Positions 7,684 to 17,138 are shown, counted from the stretch's first letter. The stretch: 64,000 bases of DNA from CAXSBR01 sp964236495 (GCA_964236495.1 CAXSBR010000008.1:90383-154382); one strand, 5' to 3'. Notes: generated by a model not told the origin, from the sequence alone. Made by a program: numbers and translations.

Positions 7684-9227
7684 CCCGAGCTCGTAAGCCC
7701 GTCGGACGATTGAGCTTCGTGGGAGCAGGCCCGGGTGATCCGGAGCTGGTGAGTATTCGCGCGGCTCGCCTGCTCGCCTCAGCCGACGTCGTGTTCGCCG
7801 ACGGCGGCGTGTGCTCGCCGATCCGGGCGATGGCCGGCGGTGAGGTACGCACCGAGGACCCCGACCTGGGCAAGGCCGCGCTGGCCGAAGCCCGCGCCGG
7901 CGCTGTAGTGGTGCGCCTTGTCACCGGCGATCCGTTCACCGACGACGATCTGGTTCGAGAGGTGGCAGTCGCCGCCCGCAGCTCGGTGACGCTGGAGATC
8001 GTGCCCGGCATCAGTTGTGGCGCCGGCGCGGCGGCATACGCCGGTATTCCGCTGGGCAACATCTCCACCCAGGCTCGTCTCAGCGAGGGTTCCACTGCCG
8101 ATCTCGACGCCCTGCCCGGCGCGCCGGGCACCGTAGTGGTCTCCGTCGCCGCGTCCGACGTCGCTCGCCTGGGTGAGCAGCTCGTTGCCGGTGGAATGAA
8201 GCCCGATCTTCTCGTGGCGGTCATCTCCGAGGGCACGTCGACCAACCAGCAGACCGTTCCCGGCACCCTCGGTGACCTGGACCTGGCCGCGGTGGGTATG
8301 TCGGGCCGCGTGGTCGTCGTCGTGGGCAAGGCTGTTGCGCAGCGCGACAAGCTGGGCTGGTGGGAGAACCGGCCGCTCTACGGCTGGCGGGTGCTGGTGC
8401 CGCGCACCAAGGAGCAGGCCGGCGAGATGAGCGACCGGCTGCGCGCGTTCGGCGCGGTGCCGGTGGAGGTGCCCACGATCGCTGTAGAGCCGCCGCGGAC
8501 ACCGACGCAGATGGAGCGTGCGGTCAAGGGCCTGGTGACCGGGCGCTACGAGTGGGTCGTGTTCACCTCGACCAACGCGGTGCGCGCGGTGTGGGACAAG
8601 TTCGCCGAGTTCGGCCTCGATGCGCGCGCGTTCGCCGGCGTCAAGATCGCTTGTGTGGGCGAGGCAACGGCAGACTCGGTACGGGCCTTCGGCATCAAGC
8701 CTGAGCTGGTCCCCACGGGTGAGCAGTCCAGTGAGGGCCTGCTGGCCGAGTTCCCGCCCTTCGACGCCGTGCTGGACCCGATCGACCGGGTGCTGCTCCC
8801 GCGCGCCGACATCGCCACCGAGACTCTGGCCGCGGGCCTGCGTGAGCGTGGTTGGGCCATCGACGACGTCACCGCCTACCGGACCGTGCGCGCCGCGCCA
8901 CCGGCTGCAGACATCCGCGATGCCATCAAGTCCGGTGGCTTTCAGGCGGTGTGCTTCACCTCGTCGTCGACGGTGCGCAACCTCGTCGGAATCGCGGGCA
9001 AGCCGCATCCCAAGACGGTTGTGGTCGCGATCGGGCCGAACACCGCCGCCACCGCCGCTGAATTCGGCCTGCGTGTCGACGTGCAGGCCGAGGTCGCCAC
9101 GATTCCGGCGCTGGTGGATGCCCTGTCGGCCTTCGCGCTGCAGCGGGCGGAGGAGGACCGGGAGAAGGCGGTGGAGCTGGCTGCCAAGAAGTCGGCCCGC
9201 ACGTCGAGCCGCCGGTCCACCAGCTGA
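7680..9227 (+). CDS. hemD: Uroporphyrinogen-III synthase fused to a degenerate CobA-like methyltransferase domain
   Basis: A 515-residue two-domain protein. Residues about 8-230 resemble uroporphyrinogen-III C-methyltransferase: VGAGPGDPELVSIRAARLL at the start and VPGISCGAGAAAYAGIPL later. However, the usual catalytic stretch after VVRL (normally KGGDPFVFGRG) reads VTGDPFTDDDL, and the usual D-x-LVS segment is replaced. Residues about 245-485 form the HemD synthase domain (LVPRTKEQAGEMSDRL, VFTSTNAVRAVW, CFTSSSTVRNL, AIGPNTAATAAEFG), which closes hydroxymethylbilane with ring-D inversion. The C-terminus is Lys/Ser-rich. Methyltransferase activity is doubtful; synthase activity is expected. 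The ATG overlaps the hemC stop. Confidence 0.92.
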   Translation: MTRARKPVGRLSFVGAGPGDPELVSIRAARLLASADVVFADGGVCSPIRAMAGGEVRTEDPDLGKAALAEARAGAVVVRLVTGDPFTDDDLVREVAVAARSSVTLEIVPGISCGAGAAAYAGIPLGNISTQARLSEGSTADLDALPGAPGTVVVSVAASDVARLGEQLVAGGMKPDLLVAVISEGTSTNQQTVPGTLGDLDLAAVGMSGRVVVVVGKAVAQRDKLGWWENRPLYGWRVLVPRTKEQAGEMSDRLRAFGAVPVEVPTIAVEPPRTPTQMERAVKGLVTGRYEWVVFTSTNAVRAVWDKFAEFGLDARAFAGVKIACVGEATADSVRAFGIKPELVPTGEQSSEGLLAEFPPFDAVLDPIDRVLLPRADIATETLAAGLRERGWAIDDVTAYRTVRAAPPAADIRDAIKSGGFQAVCFTSSSTVRNLVGIAGKPHPKTVVVAIGPNTAATAAEFGLRVDVQAEVATIPALVDALSAFALQRAEEDREKAVELAAKKSARTSSRRSTS

Positions 9228-9352
9228 GGCGAGGAATCAGGCGGTCTACGGCTGGACCGAAAACCCAAACATGGACGACCCGACACCGTAAAACAGTTGG
9301 GCCAGTCCGTCACGCCACTTCGTCGCAGTCCGCCCGGCGTAACGTCGGGGCC

Positions 9353-10363
9353 ATGGCTGTTCTGCCCGCACTGCCCAGCCTGCCCGGCTTTCCGACCAGC
9401 CGGCCGCGCCGGCTGCGCAGCACGACGGCGCTGCGCCGGCTCAGCAGCGAGGTCGCCGTCCGACCGGGTGATCTGATCCTGCCGATGTTCGTGCGCGAAG
9501 GCGCCGTCGAACCTCGGCCGATCACATCGATGCCCGGCGTCGTACAACACAGCCTGGAGTCGTTGCGCAAAGCCGCGTCGCAGGCGGTGGAGGCAGGCGT
9601 CGGCGGCCTGATGCTCTTCGGCGTTCCTACTTCCAAGGACGCCCGCGGCAGCGGCGCCGACGACCCGGCCGGCATCCTGAACGTCGCGCTGCGCACGCTG
9701 CGCGACGAGCTGGGCGACGCAACGGTGCTGATGGCCGACCTGTGCCTCGACGAGTTCACCGACCACGGCCACTGCGGCGTGCTCGACGCAGACGGCCGGG
9801 TGGACAACGACGCCACCCTCGAGCGGTACGCGTCGATGGGTGTGGCGCAGGCGCAAGCGGGTGCGCACGTCGTGGCCACCAGCGGCATGATGGACGGCCA
9901 GGTCGGCGTCGTGCGGGCCGCGCTGGAGGCTGCTGGGCACGTCGACACCGTCGTGATGGCGTACTCCGCCAAGTACGCCTCTGCCTTCTACGGACCATTT
10001 CGTGAGGCCGTGGACTCGTCACTGCAGGGCGATCGCAAGGGCTATCAGCAGGACTACTCGCGCACCGCCCGGGAAGCCCTGGTCGAAACCGCGTTGGACG
10101 TCGCTGAGGGCGCCGACATCGTGATGGTCAAACCCGCGTTGCCCTATCTGGATATTCTGGCCGCCGTCGCCGACGCATCCCCGGTGCCGGTAGCTGCCTA
10201 CCAGGTGAGCGGCGAGTACGCGATGGTGCAGGCCGCCGCCGAGCGCGGCTGGTTGGATCGCGACCGGGTGATCGTCGAGACGTTGACAGCCATCAGGCGG
10301 GCCGGAGCGTCGATGATCCTGACCTATTGGGCCGTCGATGCGGCCGAGCTGCTGAGAGGCTGA
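9353..10363 (+). CDS. hemB: Delta-aminolevulinic acid dehydratase (porphobilinogen synthase)
   Basis: Condenses two 5-aminolevulinate molecules to porphobilinogen. Length is 336 residues. LILPMFVREG lies near the N-terminus. The metal region reads LMADLCLDEFTDHGHCG with Asp where zinc enzymes have Cys, pointing to a Mg-type enzyme. Schiff-base lysines lie in MAYSAKYASAFYGPFR and in the MVKPALPYLDI segment; VSGEYAM is also present. It follows hemD after a 125-bp gap, so it may have its own promoter. Confidence 0.95.
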   Translation: MAVLPALPSLPGFPTSRPRRLRSTTALRRLSSEVAVRPGDLILPMFVREGAVEPRPITSMPGVVQHSLESLRKAASQAVEAGVGGLMLFGVPTSKDARGSGADDPAGILNVALRTLRDELGDATVLMADLCLDEFTDHGHCGVLDADGRVDNDATLERYASMGVAQAQAGAHVVATSGMMDGQVGVVRAALEAAGHVDTVVMAYSAKYASAFYGPFREAVDSSLQGDRKGYQQDYSRTAREALVETALDVAEGADIVMVKPALPYLDILAAVADASPVPVAAYQVSGEYAMVQAAAERGWLDRDRVIVETLTAIRRAGASMILTYWAVDAAELLRG

Positions 10364-10367
10364 CCCG

Positions 10368-10682
10368 ATGGCTGCGGAGACGATCGACGCTCGCACCGCC
10401 GCGGAGATGGCGCGCGCCGGGGACACGATCATCGACGTCCGTACACCCGAGGAATACCGGCGCGGGCACATCCAGGGCGCGCGCAACATCCCGATCGACA
10501 CGATTCCCGGTGCTGCACTGCCCGACGGGCCGATCATCACCACCTGCACGATGGGCGGGCGCGCCGGACGCGCGGCCGAGATCCTCGATGCCCTGGGCCG
10601 GGAGGCGTTCTCGATCCGCGGCGGTACCCAGCTGTGGCAGTCCGCCGGCCTGCCCGTCGTCCTGGGCGACGAGCCCGGCTGA
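10368..10682 (+). CDS. Single-domain rhodanese
   Basis: A 104-residue rhodanese-fold sulfurtransferase. It shows IIDVRTPEEYRRGHIQGARNIPID and the active-site loop TTCTMGGRAG, where the Cys starts a C-x5-R-type loop. The start lies 4 bp after the hemB stop, so it is co-transcribed within the heme cluster. Substrate unknown; thiosulfate or persulfide transfer is the generic activity. Confidence 0.85.
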   Translation: MAAETIDARTAAEMARAGDTIIDVRTPEEYRRGHIQGARNIPIDTIPGAALPDGPIITTCTMGGRAGRAAEILDALGREAFSIRGGTQLWQSAGLPVVLGDEPG

Positions 10683-10787
10683 CCCAGCAGCTCGCCCGCC
10701 TGGCCGACGGTTTTGGCGGCGCAGCATCGGATGGATGATCCAGCCACCAAGAACGGCGCCCCAACGCGTCGGTGGGAGACTGACGGG

Positions 10788-12164
10788 GTGACCGACGCGC
10801 CGGTATCAAGGGACTTGTTCGAGCGGGCGCAGCGGCTGACGCCGGGCGGCGTCAATTCCCCCGTGCGGGCCTTCCGCTCGGTCGGCGGCACGCCACGGTT
10901 CATGGTGTCGGCGCAGGGCGCGTACCTCACCGATGCCGACGGGCGCACGTACGTCGACTGCGTCGCTTCCTGGGGCCCGATGGTGCTCGGGCATGCGCAC
11001 CCTGCTGTGGTCGAGGCCGTGCAGCAGGCGGCGGCGAAGGGTTTGTCGTTCGGCACGCCCACCGAGGGCGAGATCGACCTGGCGCAGGAGATCGTCAGCC
11101 GGGTCGCACCGGTGGAGCAGGTTCGGCTGGTCAATTCGGGCACCGAAGCGACGATGAGCGCAATCCGGCTGGCTCGCGGCTTCACCGGCCGACGGCGGAT
11201 CGTCAAGTTCGCCGGCTGCTACCACGGGCACGTCGACGCGCTGCTCGCAGCGGCCGGCTCGGGCGTCATCGCCTCTTCTCCTTCGGGGCCCGCCGTCGCC
11301 CCTTCTTCGGGGCCTGCCACCGCCGCTGCCGCTGCGCGCCCCGACACCGAGGGCGTCACCGGCGCCGAGACCAGCGAGACGATCGTGCTGCCCTACAACG
11401 ACCTGGCCGCAGTGGAGGCCGCTTTCGCTGCGGCGGGCGACGACATCGCGTGCGTGATCACCGAGGCCGCCGCGGGCAACATGGGCGCCATCGCACCGCG
11501 GCCGGGCTACAACGCCGGCCTGCGCGAGATCACAGCCCGCTACGGCGCGCTGCTGATCTCCGACGAGGTGATGACGGGCTTCCGGGTGAGCGGCGCCGGC
11601 TGGTACGGCCTCGAGCCCGTGGACGCCGATCTGTTCACCTTCGGCAAGGTGATGAGCGGTGGACTGCCGGCGGCAGCGTTCGGCGGTCGAGCCGAGGTGA
11701 TGCAGCGGCTGGCGCCGCTCGGGCCCGTGTATCAGGCCGGCACGCTCAGCGGCAATCCGGTCGCGGTCGCAGCGGGGCTGACGACGCTGCGCCATTGCAC
11801 GCCCGACATCTACGACCGCCTGAACTCCGCCGCGCAGACGATCGGCGCGCTGGTGGGCGACGCGTTCACTGCCGCCGGCGTTGCGCACCGGGTGCAGTTC
11901 GCAGGCAACCTGTTCTCGGTGTTCTTCACCGAGGACGAGGTCGTCGACTTTGCCGGCGCGCAGGCTGCCCAGGGACCGAATTCGGGGCGCTACGCCGCGT
12001 TCTTCCACTCCATGCTGGACAGCGGCGTCTACCTGCCCCCCAGTGCATACGAGGCCTGGTTCGTCACCGCGTGCCACGACGACGACGTGATCGCGCGGAT
12101 CGCCGACGTTCTACCCGCCGCCGCCCGAGCTGCCGCCGCGGCGCAGGAGTCGGCGCCGCCTTAG
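10788..12164 (+). CDS. hemL: Glutamate-1-semialdehyde 2,1-aminomutase
   Basis: PLP enzyme converting glutamate-1-semialdehyde to 5-aminolevulinate. I chose the GTG at 10788, which begins just before the conserved SRDLFERAQRLTPGGVNSPVRAF; this gives 458 residues. Key features are VNSGTEATMSAIRLAR, YHGHVD, and TFGKVMSGG with the PLP-binding lysine. A low-complexity Ala/Pro/Ser insert (about residues 163-190) follows the YHGHVDALLAAAGSG segment and makes the protein slightly long. It completes the C5 pathway set hemA/L/B/C/D in one cluster. Confidence 0.95.
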   Translation: MTDAPVSRDLFERAQRLTPGGVNSPVRAFRSVGGTPRFMVSAQGAYLTDADGRTYVDCVASWGPMVLGHAHPAVVEAVQQAAAKGLSFGTPTEGEIDLAQEIVSRVAPVEQVRLVNSGTEATMSAIRLARGFTGRRRIVKFAGCYHGHVDALLAAAGSGVIASSPSGPAVAPSSGPATAAAAARPDTEGVTGAETSETIVLPYNDLAAVEAAFAAAGDDIACVITEAAAGNMGAIAPRPGYNAGLREITARYGALLISDEVMTGFRVSGAGWYGLEPVDADLFTFGKVMSGGLPAAAFGGRAEVMQRLAPLGPVYQAGTLSGNPVAVAAGLTTLRHCTPDIYDRLNSAAQTIGALVGDAFTAAGVAHRVQFAGNLFSVFFTEDEVVDFAGAQAAQGPNSGRYAAFFHSMLDSGVYLPPSAYEAWFVTACHDDDVIARIADVLPAAARAAAAAQESAPP

Positions 12165-12181
12165 CCGTAACCTCACAAAAC

Positions 12182-12226
12182 AGACCCCTTTACGATGAAC
12201 CCTCAACCATTCGAAAAGCGGGGTCT
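12182..12226 (+). terminator. Possible long-loop hairpin between hemL and the phosphatase gene
   Basis: AGACCCC (12182-12188) is complementary to GGGGTCT (12220-12226), with a 31-base loop. The right arm ends 2 bases before the GTG start of the next gene and includes its probable ribosome-binding bases. It could terminate hemL transcription or occlude initiation; the long loop keeps confidence low. Confidence 0.3.
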
Positions 12227-12228
12227 TC

Positions 12229-12867
12229 GTGCGCAGCATCGTCCATGTAGTACGCCACGGTGAGGTCTACAACCCCGGCCGCATCCTCTACGGTCGCCTG
12301 CCCGGGTACCGGCTCTCGGGCTTCGGTATCGACCAGGCGGCCATGACGGCGAAGTACCTGGCCGACACTTACGGCGCCGACATCGGCCATCTCGCCGCCA
12401 GCCCGCTGGAGCGCGCGCAGCAGACGGCCCAGCCGATCGCGCGGGACTTGAACCTCGACGTCGCCGTGGACGATCGGCTGATCGAGGCCGGCAACCGGTT
12501 CGAAGGCCAGCAGGTCGCCGGTGGCGCCAAGCGCATCTTCGCCCCGCAGAACTGGCCGCTGCTGTGGAATCCGCTGCGCCCGTCGTGGGGCGAACCGTAC
12601 CGGCAGATCGCGCATCGGATGGTGGCCGCGGTCAAGGCGGCCGCCGCGGCGGCCGACGGACGGGAAGCTGTCTGCGTCACCCACCAGCTGCCCGTCGTCG
12701 TGCTGCGCCGGCTCACCCTCGGCCAGCGTCTGTGGCACGATCCACGCCACCGTAACTGCGCGCTGGCATCGGTGACGACGTTCGCCGTCGAGGGCGGCAC
12801 GGTGGCCTATGTCGGTTACGCCGAACCGGCCGGCGCGACCCCCCGCGACGCCGTCGCCGGCGCCTGA
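12229..12867 (+). CDS. Histidine phosphatase family protein (phosphoglycerate mutase-like)
   Basis: A 212-residue member of the histidine phosphatase superfamily. The catalytic RHG motif occurs early (IVHVVRHGEVYNP). It is followed by YGRLPGYRLSGFG, LAASPLERAQQTAQPIA and the second catalytic His in VCVTHQLPVVVLRR. Genes of this type regularly sit between hemL and cytochrome c maturation genes in actinobacteria. The substrate is unknown. The GTG start is preceded by a GGGG-rich site. Confidence 0.85.
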   Translation: MRSIVHVVRHGEVYNPGRILYGRLPGYRLSGFGIDQAAMTAKYLADTYGADIGHLAASPLERAQQTAQPIARDLNLDVAVDDRLIEAGNRFEGQQVAGGAKRIFAPQNWPLLWNPLRPSWGEPYRQIAHRMVAAVKAAAAAADGREAVCVTHQLPVVVLRRLTLGQRLWHDPRHRNCALASVTTFAVEGGTVAYVGYAEPAGATPRDAVAGA

Positions 12868-12992
12868 GTTAGAGAGTCGCCGAAAGTCCGAGTCGACCGA
12901 GAGCCGCACAGAGCGCCGATGCGGCCGTGACGGCGATTACCCAGTCCTGTACCGCTGAAGGCCGGCGCAGAGGTGCCGGGCACACTAGAGCT

Positions 12993-13589
12993 ATGATCGC
13001 GCGCCGTATCCGCAGCTCGGTCGGGGCGGCGCTCACCGTGGGCGCGCTTGGGTTGACCAGCTGCACCGGCGGCTCGAATGCGGTCGTTCAAACCAATGGC
13101 GCCCAGTACCGCTACGTCGGTGCGACCAAGAGCGGCACCTTGATCCCCATCGGCAAGCGGAAGGTTGCTGGCAACGTCACCGCCGGGCTGCTGGATGGCA
13201 AGGGCGACTTCTCGTTGTCGGCTCAGCGCGGCAAGGTGGTGGTGCTGAACTTCTGGGCCACCTGGTGCCCGCCATGCCAGGTCGAGACGCCGCAGTTCGA
13301 CGCGCTGTACCGCCAGCTCAAGAACCCGGCCATGGAGTTCGTCGGCGTCACCGTGAAGGACGTCAACAAGAGCAGCGTGCAGAGCTTTGTGCAGGACAAC
13401 GACATCACCTACCCCGTCGTCTACGACCAGCCGGGGAAGACCGCGGTGCAGCTAGGCAAGCTCCCTCTGGTCGGCCTGCCTGACACCGTCGTTGTCGACA
13501 AGCAGGGCCGGGTCGCCGCGGTGTACGTCGGGCCGCTCACCCCCGGCGACCTCAAGCCGATCCTGGCAGCGCTGGCCAAAGAGCCGTGA
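12993..13589 (+). CDS. resA: TlpA/ResA-type thiol-disulfide lipoprotein
   Basis: An extracytoplasmic thioredoxin-like protein of 198 residues. It probably reduces apocytochrome c haem-binding cysteines. The N-terminus MIARRIRSSVGAALTVGALG is a signal peptide ending in a lipobox LTSC, so it should be lipid-anchored. The core shows VVLNFWATWCPPCQ with the CPPC redox pair and the cis-Pro region LPDTVVVDKQGRV. The ATG at 12993 fits the signal peptide better than the longer frame. Its stop overlaps the GTG of ccdA, the expected electron donor. Confidence 0.9.
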   Translation: MIARRIRSSVGAALTVGALGLTSCTGGSNAVVQTNGAQYRYVGATKSGTLIPIGKRKVAGNVTAGLLDGKGDFSLSAQRGKVVVLNFWATWCPPCQVETPQFDALYRQLKNPAMEFVGVTVKDVNKSSVQSFVQDNDITYPVVYDQPGKTAVQLGKLPLVGLPDTVVVDKQGRVAAVYVGPLTPGDLKPILAALAKEP

Positions 13590-14335
13590 GTAGCACCGGC
13601 CTGGCTTCCACAGTCACCGACGGTCCGCTTCTCGTGGCCGCCGGCGTCGCAGCGCTGGCCGGGGTGATCGGATTCCTGTCTCCGTGCGTGCTGCCGCTGG
13701 TGCCGGGTTACCTCGCCTACGTCGCCGGCCTCAACGGCGTTGAGGACCGGCCGTCGGTGCGTCGCTCGGTAAGCGGAGCGGTGCTGTTCGTACTCGGCTT
13801 CACCGTCGTCTTCGTCTCCCTCGGCCTGGTCTTCGGTAGCCTGGGCGGCCAGATCAAGGAGCACACCCTCGACCTGGAACGGGTATTCGGCGTCCTTACG
13901 ATCGTCTTCGGGCTGGCATTCCTGGGCTGGATTCCATTCCTGCAGCGCGAAGTGAAGTTCCACGCTCGCCCGGCCGCCGGACTGATCGGTGCGCCGCTGC
14001 TGGGACTCACCTTCGGGCTGGCATGGACGCCCTGCCTCACTCCGACCCTGCTCGCTGCGGTGTCGCAGTCCCAGCTCTCCGGCACCGCCGGGCGCGGGGC
14101 GTTCCTGTGCTTCGTCTACTGCCTCGGACTCGGTGTTCCGTTTGTTCTAGTCGCGTTCGGTTTGAGCTGGGTCAGTGGCGCGCTGACGTTCCTGCGCCGC
14201 CACATCGGTGTGATCAGTCGCATCGGCGGCGCGCTGCTGGTGCTGTTCGGCGTGCTACTGGTCAGTGGCGTCTGGGACTCCTGGATGACACAGCTGGCGC
14301 AGTGGGCCGGCACGAACCAGGGGATAAGCGTATGA
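13586..14335 (+). CDS. ccdA: Cytochrome c biogenesis protein CcdA
   Basis: A 249-residue polytopic membrane protein that moves reducing equivalents from cytoplasmic thioredoxin across the membrane to ResA. The two functional cysteines sit in FLSPCVLPLVPGY and WTPCLTPTLLAAVS, at the starts of the two pseudo-symmetric halves. About six membrane segments can be counted. GTG start overlapping resA; its stop overlaps the resB ATG. Confidence 0.93.
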   Translation: MSSTGLASTVTDGPLLVAAGVAALAGVIGFLSPCVLPLVPGYLAYVAGLNGVEDRPSVRRSVSGAVLFVLGFTVVFVSLGLVFGSLGGQIKEHTLDLERVFGVLTIVFGLAFLGWIPFLQREVKFHARPAAGLIGAPLLGLTFGLAWTPCLTPTLLAAVSQSQLSGTAGRGAFLCFVYCLGLGVPFVLVAFGLSWVSGALTFLRRHIGVISRIGGALLVLFGVLLVSGVWDSWMTQLAQWAGTNQGISV

Positions 14336-16086
14336 CGACGGCAGTCAAACCCCGGCCGACGACCGCTGCCGGACCGCCGTCTCCCCGGCGTGGCCCGACG
14401 CGGACGTCTCCGCTCTACTGGGTTCGCCGGGGCTGGCGACGGCTGGTGTCGATGCGCACGGCCCTGGTGCTGCTGTTCCTGCTCGCCGTCGCCGCCGTGC
14501 CGGGTTCGCTGCTGCCGCAGCACTCACTCAACGAGACCAAGGTCGCGCAGTACCGCGCCGCACATTCCTTCCTGGGCCCGATCCTGGACCGACTCGGTTT
14601 CTTCAACGTCTTCAGTGCGCCGTGGTTCGCCGCCATCTACCTGCTGCTGGGCATCTCGCTGATCGGCTGCCTGACGCCCCGAATCCGGCTGCATGCCCGC
14701 GCCGCGACGGCCACCCCGCTGCCTGCGCCCAAGAACCTGAGCCGGCTGCCGGAGTCGGCGCAGTTCACTGTCGACGGCGAGGTCGACACGGTGGCCGCTG
14801 AACTGCGCGACACGCTGGGCCGACGCTGGCGCACCGTCGTGCGCGCCGAGGACGGCGGCGGATCGGCGATCTCGGCGGAGAAGGGGTATCTGCGCGAGAC
14901 CGGCAACCTGGTGTTCCACGTCGCCCTGCTCGGCGCGCTGATCTCCATCGCGGCGGGCAAGCTGTATGGCTACAGCGCGTCGGTCGTCGTCGACGAGGGC
15001 GCCGGATTCTGCAACGCGGTTCTCAACTACGACTCGTGGCGTCCGGGGCATTTCGTCCGCGACGGCGACGTCGCTCCGTTCTGCATCGACAACGTCGACA
15101 AGTTCACCGCCCGCTATCTTCCCGGCGGGGAGCCCAGCCAGTTCGATGCTGACGTCACCTACTCCCGTGGGACCAACGGCTCGCCCGAGAAGGCGTCGAT
15201 CTCGGTCAACCATCCGTTGCGGCTTGAAGGTGACCGGGTCTACCTGATCGGGCACGGGTTCGCCCCGCGGATTACCGTGGTGCAGCCCGACGGACGCAGG
15301 CAGAAGCTGTCGGCGGACTACATCCCGCAGGATCCGAACACCTTCTTCAGCGAAGGCGCCTTCCAGATCCAGGGCGCGACCGACGCCAAGGGCAAGCCCA
15401 CCGATGCCAAGGTCAAGCACACCGACGACATCGGCATCGACGGCTTCTTCGCTCCGACGCCGCTGCGCAATCCCGACGGCACCTACACCTCGGCCGCTCC
15501 GCAGGCGAACAACCCGGTGCTGGGTGTGTTCGTGTACCAGGGTGATCTGGGCATCACCGGACTGCCTCGCTCGGTGTACAGCCTCGACCAGGCCCAGATC
15601 AAGAGCGGCAAGCTCAACAAGGTCGCGGCGGCCAACCTGCGGCAGGGCCAAACGGTGACGCTGCCCAGCGGGGCCAAGGTCACCTTCGACGGCTGGAAAC
15701 AGTGGGTCAGCATCCAGGTCTCCCACGACCCGACGCAGCAGTACATCTTGATCAGTGCGGTGGCCATGGTGGTGGGTCTGATCGGCTCGCTTGCGGTGCG
15801 TCGACGCCGGCTCTGGTTGCGTCTGACCCCGGCCGATGCGAGCATGTCCCCGGGCACTGGAATGCCCGGTAAGCGGCCCGGGTCGGCGCCTCGCAGCGAG
15901 GCTCGTACCGTGGTCCAGGTAGGTGGTCTGGCCCGTAGCGATGCCGGCAGTTTCACCACCGAGTTCTCTGCGTTGGCAGCGCGGCTGGCAGGCGCATGTA
16001 CGAATGCCTGCGTCGACGACAGGCCGGATGCGGTTGGACCGGAACGTGTTGGACCGGACTCTGTTCAGAAGGGAACGAGGCCATGA
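14332..16086 (+). CDS. resB: Cytochrome c biogenesis protein ResB (CcsB-type partner)
   Basis: A 584-residue System II cytochrome c synthetase subunit. Three N-terminal membrane segments (starting MRTALVLLFLLAVAAVPGSLLPQ, then WFAAIYLLLGISLIGC, then LVFHVALLGALISIAAGKL) precede a large extracytoplasmic domain. A final membrane segment (LISAVAMVVGLIGSLAVRRRRLWLR) precedes a cytoplasmic tail. It works with CcsB to carry haem across the membrane and attach it to apocytochrome c. ATG overlaps the ccdA stop. Confidence 0.93.
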   Translation: MTTAVKPRPTTAAGPPSPRRGPTRTSPLYWVRRGWRRLVSMRTALVLLFLLAVAAVPGSLLPQHSLNETKVAQYRAAHSFLGPILDRLGFFNVFSAPWFAAIYLLLGISLIGCLTPRIRLHARAATATPLPAPKNLSRLPESAQFTVDGEVDTVAAELRDTLGRRWRTVVRAEDGGGSAISAEKGYLRETGNLVFHVALLGALISIAAGKLYGYSASVVVDEGAGFCNAVLNYDSWRPGHFVRDGDVAPFCIDNVDKFTARYLPGGEPSQFDADVTYSRGTNGSPEKASISVNHPLRLEGDRVYLIGHGFAPRITVVQPDGRRQKLSADYIPQDPNTFFSEGAFQIQGATDAKGKPTDAKVKHTDDIGIDGFFAPTPLRNPDGTYTSAAPQANNPVLGVFVYQGDLGITGLPRSVYSLDQAQIKSGKLNKVAAANLRQGQTVTLPSGAKVTFDGWKQWVSIQVSHDPTQQYILISAVAMVVGLIGSLAVRRRRLWLRLTPADASMSPGTGMPGKRPGSAPRSEARTVVQVGGLARSDAGSFTTEFSALAARLAGACTNACVDDRPDAVGPERVGPDSVQKGTRP

Positions 16087-17138
16087 ACGCCGAGCTCGCG
16101 CATTTGTCCGACGTCTTGTTCACCACCGCGATCGCGACGTACTCGCTGGCGATGGTCGGCTACTGCGCGGAATATGCGTTCGGCCGCAAGGGTCGGATCG
16201 CCGAGACGGCCACTGTCCGTCCGAGCGCACGCCCGGCTGCTCCCGCGGTCGTGCGGGTGCCTGCCCTCGTCGGCGCTGGGTCCAACGCTAGTTCGGCCAG
16301 ATCGACGGTAGTCGGGCCGCCCGCTGTACCACTGGATCCGCCGTCGGCCGAGCACGGCCGGCGCCCTCGGGCCGACCTGGCCGGTCGGCTGGCTGTTCTG
16401 GTGACCGCCCTCGGCGCGCTGATCCACCTGACCTCGATCGTGCTGCGCGGCACGGCGGTCGACCGGGTGCCGTGGGGCAACATGTACGAGTTCTCCGCGG
16501 TGGCGGGCCTGATCGCCGTCGTGGCCTGGCTGGTGGTGCTCTACCGGCTGCCGATGCTGCGCTATCTCGGGCTGTTCGTTCTGCTGCCCGTCATCGTGCT
16601 GATGTTTCTGGCTGGCAACGTGCTCTACGCCAAGGCCCAGCCGTTGGTGCCGGCGCTGCAGTCCTACTGGCTGGCCATCCACGTCTCGGCCGCGGCCAGC
16701 GGCGAGGGCATGCTGATGACGTCTGCAGTGCTGGCAATCCTGTACCTGGTACGGACCCGTTACGACGTTGCACTTGCCGCAGGCAAGGCGGTGCGCGCGA
16801 ACGGCCTGGGCGCACGTCTGCCGGCGGCCGCGGTGCTGGACAAAGCCTCCTACCGCATCGTCGCGTTCGCGTTCCCGATCTACACCTTCGGCGTCATCTG
16901 CGGCGCCATCTGGGCTGAAGCCGCCTGGGGCCGGTATTGGGGCTGGGACCCCAAGGAGACATGGGCATTCATCGCCTGGGTGGTGTACGCGGCCTACCTG
17001 CACGCGCGGGCCACTGCGGGCTGGAAGGGTCGTAACGCCGCCTTCATCAACATCCTCGGGTTCGCCGCCATGACGTTCAACTTCTTCGTCGTCAACATCT
17101 TCGTCACCGGCCTGCACTCCTACGCCGGGCTGAACTGA
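16083..17138 (+). CDS. ccsB: Cytochrome c biogenesis protein CcsB (CcsA family)
   Basis: A 351-residue multi-spanning haem-handling protein. The tryptophan-rich signature WGRYWGWDPKETW is intact and is followed by the FIAWVVYAAYLHAR helix. Histidines near IHLTSIVLRG and AIHVSAA are candidates for haem ligation. A Pro/Ala-rich loop follows the first membrane helix. It forms the cytochrome c synthetase with ResB, whose stop overlaps this ATG. The stop in turn overlaps the next gene (TGATG). Confidence 0.93.
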   Translation: MNAELAHLSDVLFTTAIATYSLAMVGYCAEYAFGRKGRIAETATVRPSARPAAPAVVRVPALVGAGSNASSARSTVVGPPAVPLDPPSAEHGRRPRADLAGRLAVLVTALGALIHLTSIVLRGTAVDRVPWGNMYEFSAVAGLIAVVAWLVVLYRLPMLRYLGLFVLLPVIVLMFLAGNVLYAKAQPLVPALQSYWLAIHVSAAASGEGMLMTSAVLAILYLVRTRYDVALAAGKAVRANGLGARLPAAAVLDKASYRIVAFAFPIYTFGVICGAIWAEAAWGRYWGWDPKETWAFIAWVVYAAYLHARATAGWKGRNAAFINILGFAAMTFNFFVVNIFVTGLHSYAGLN

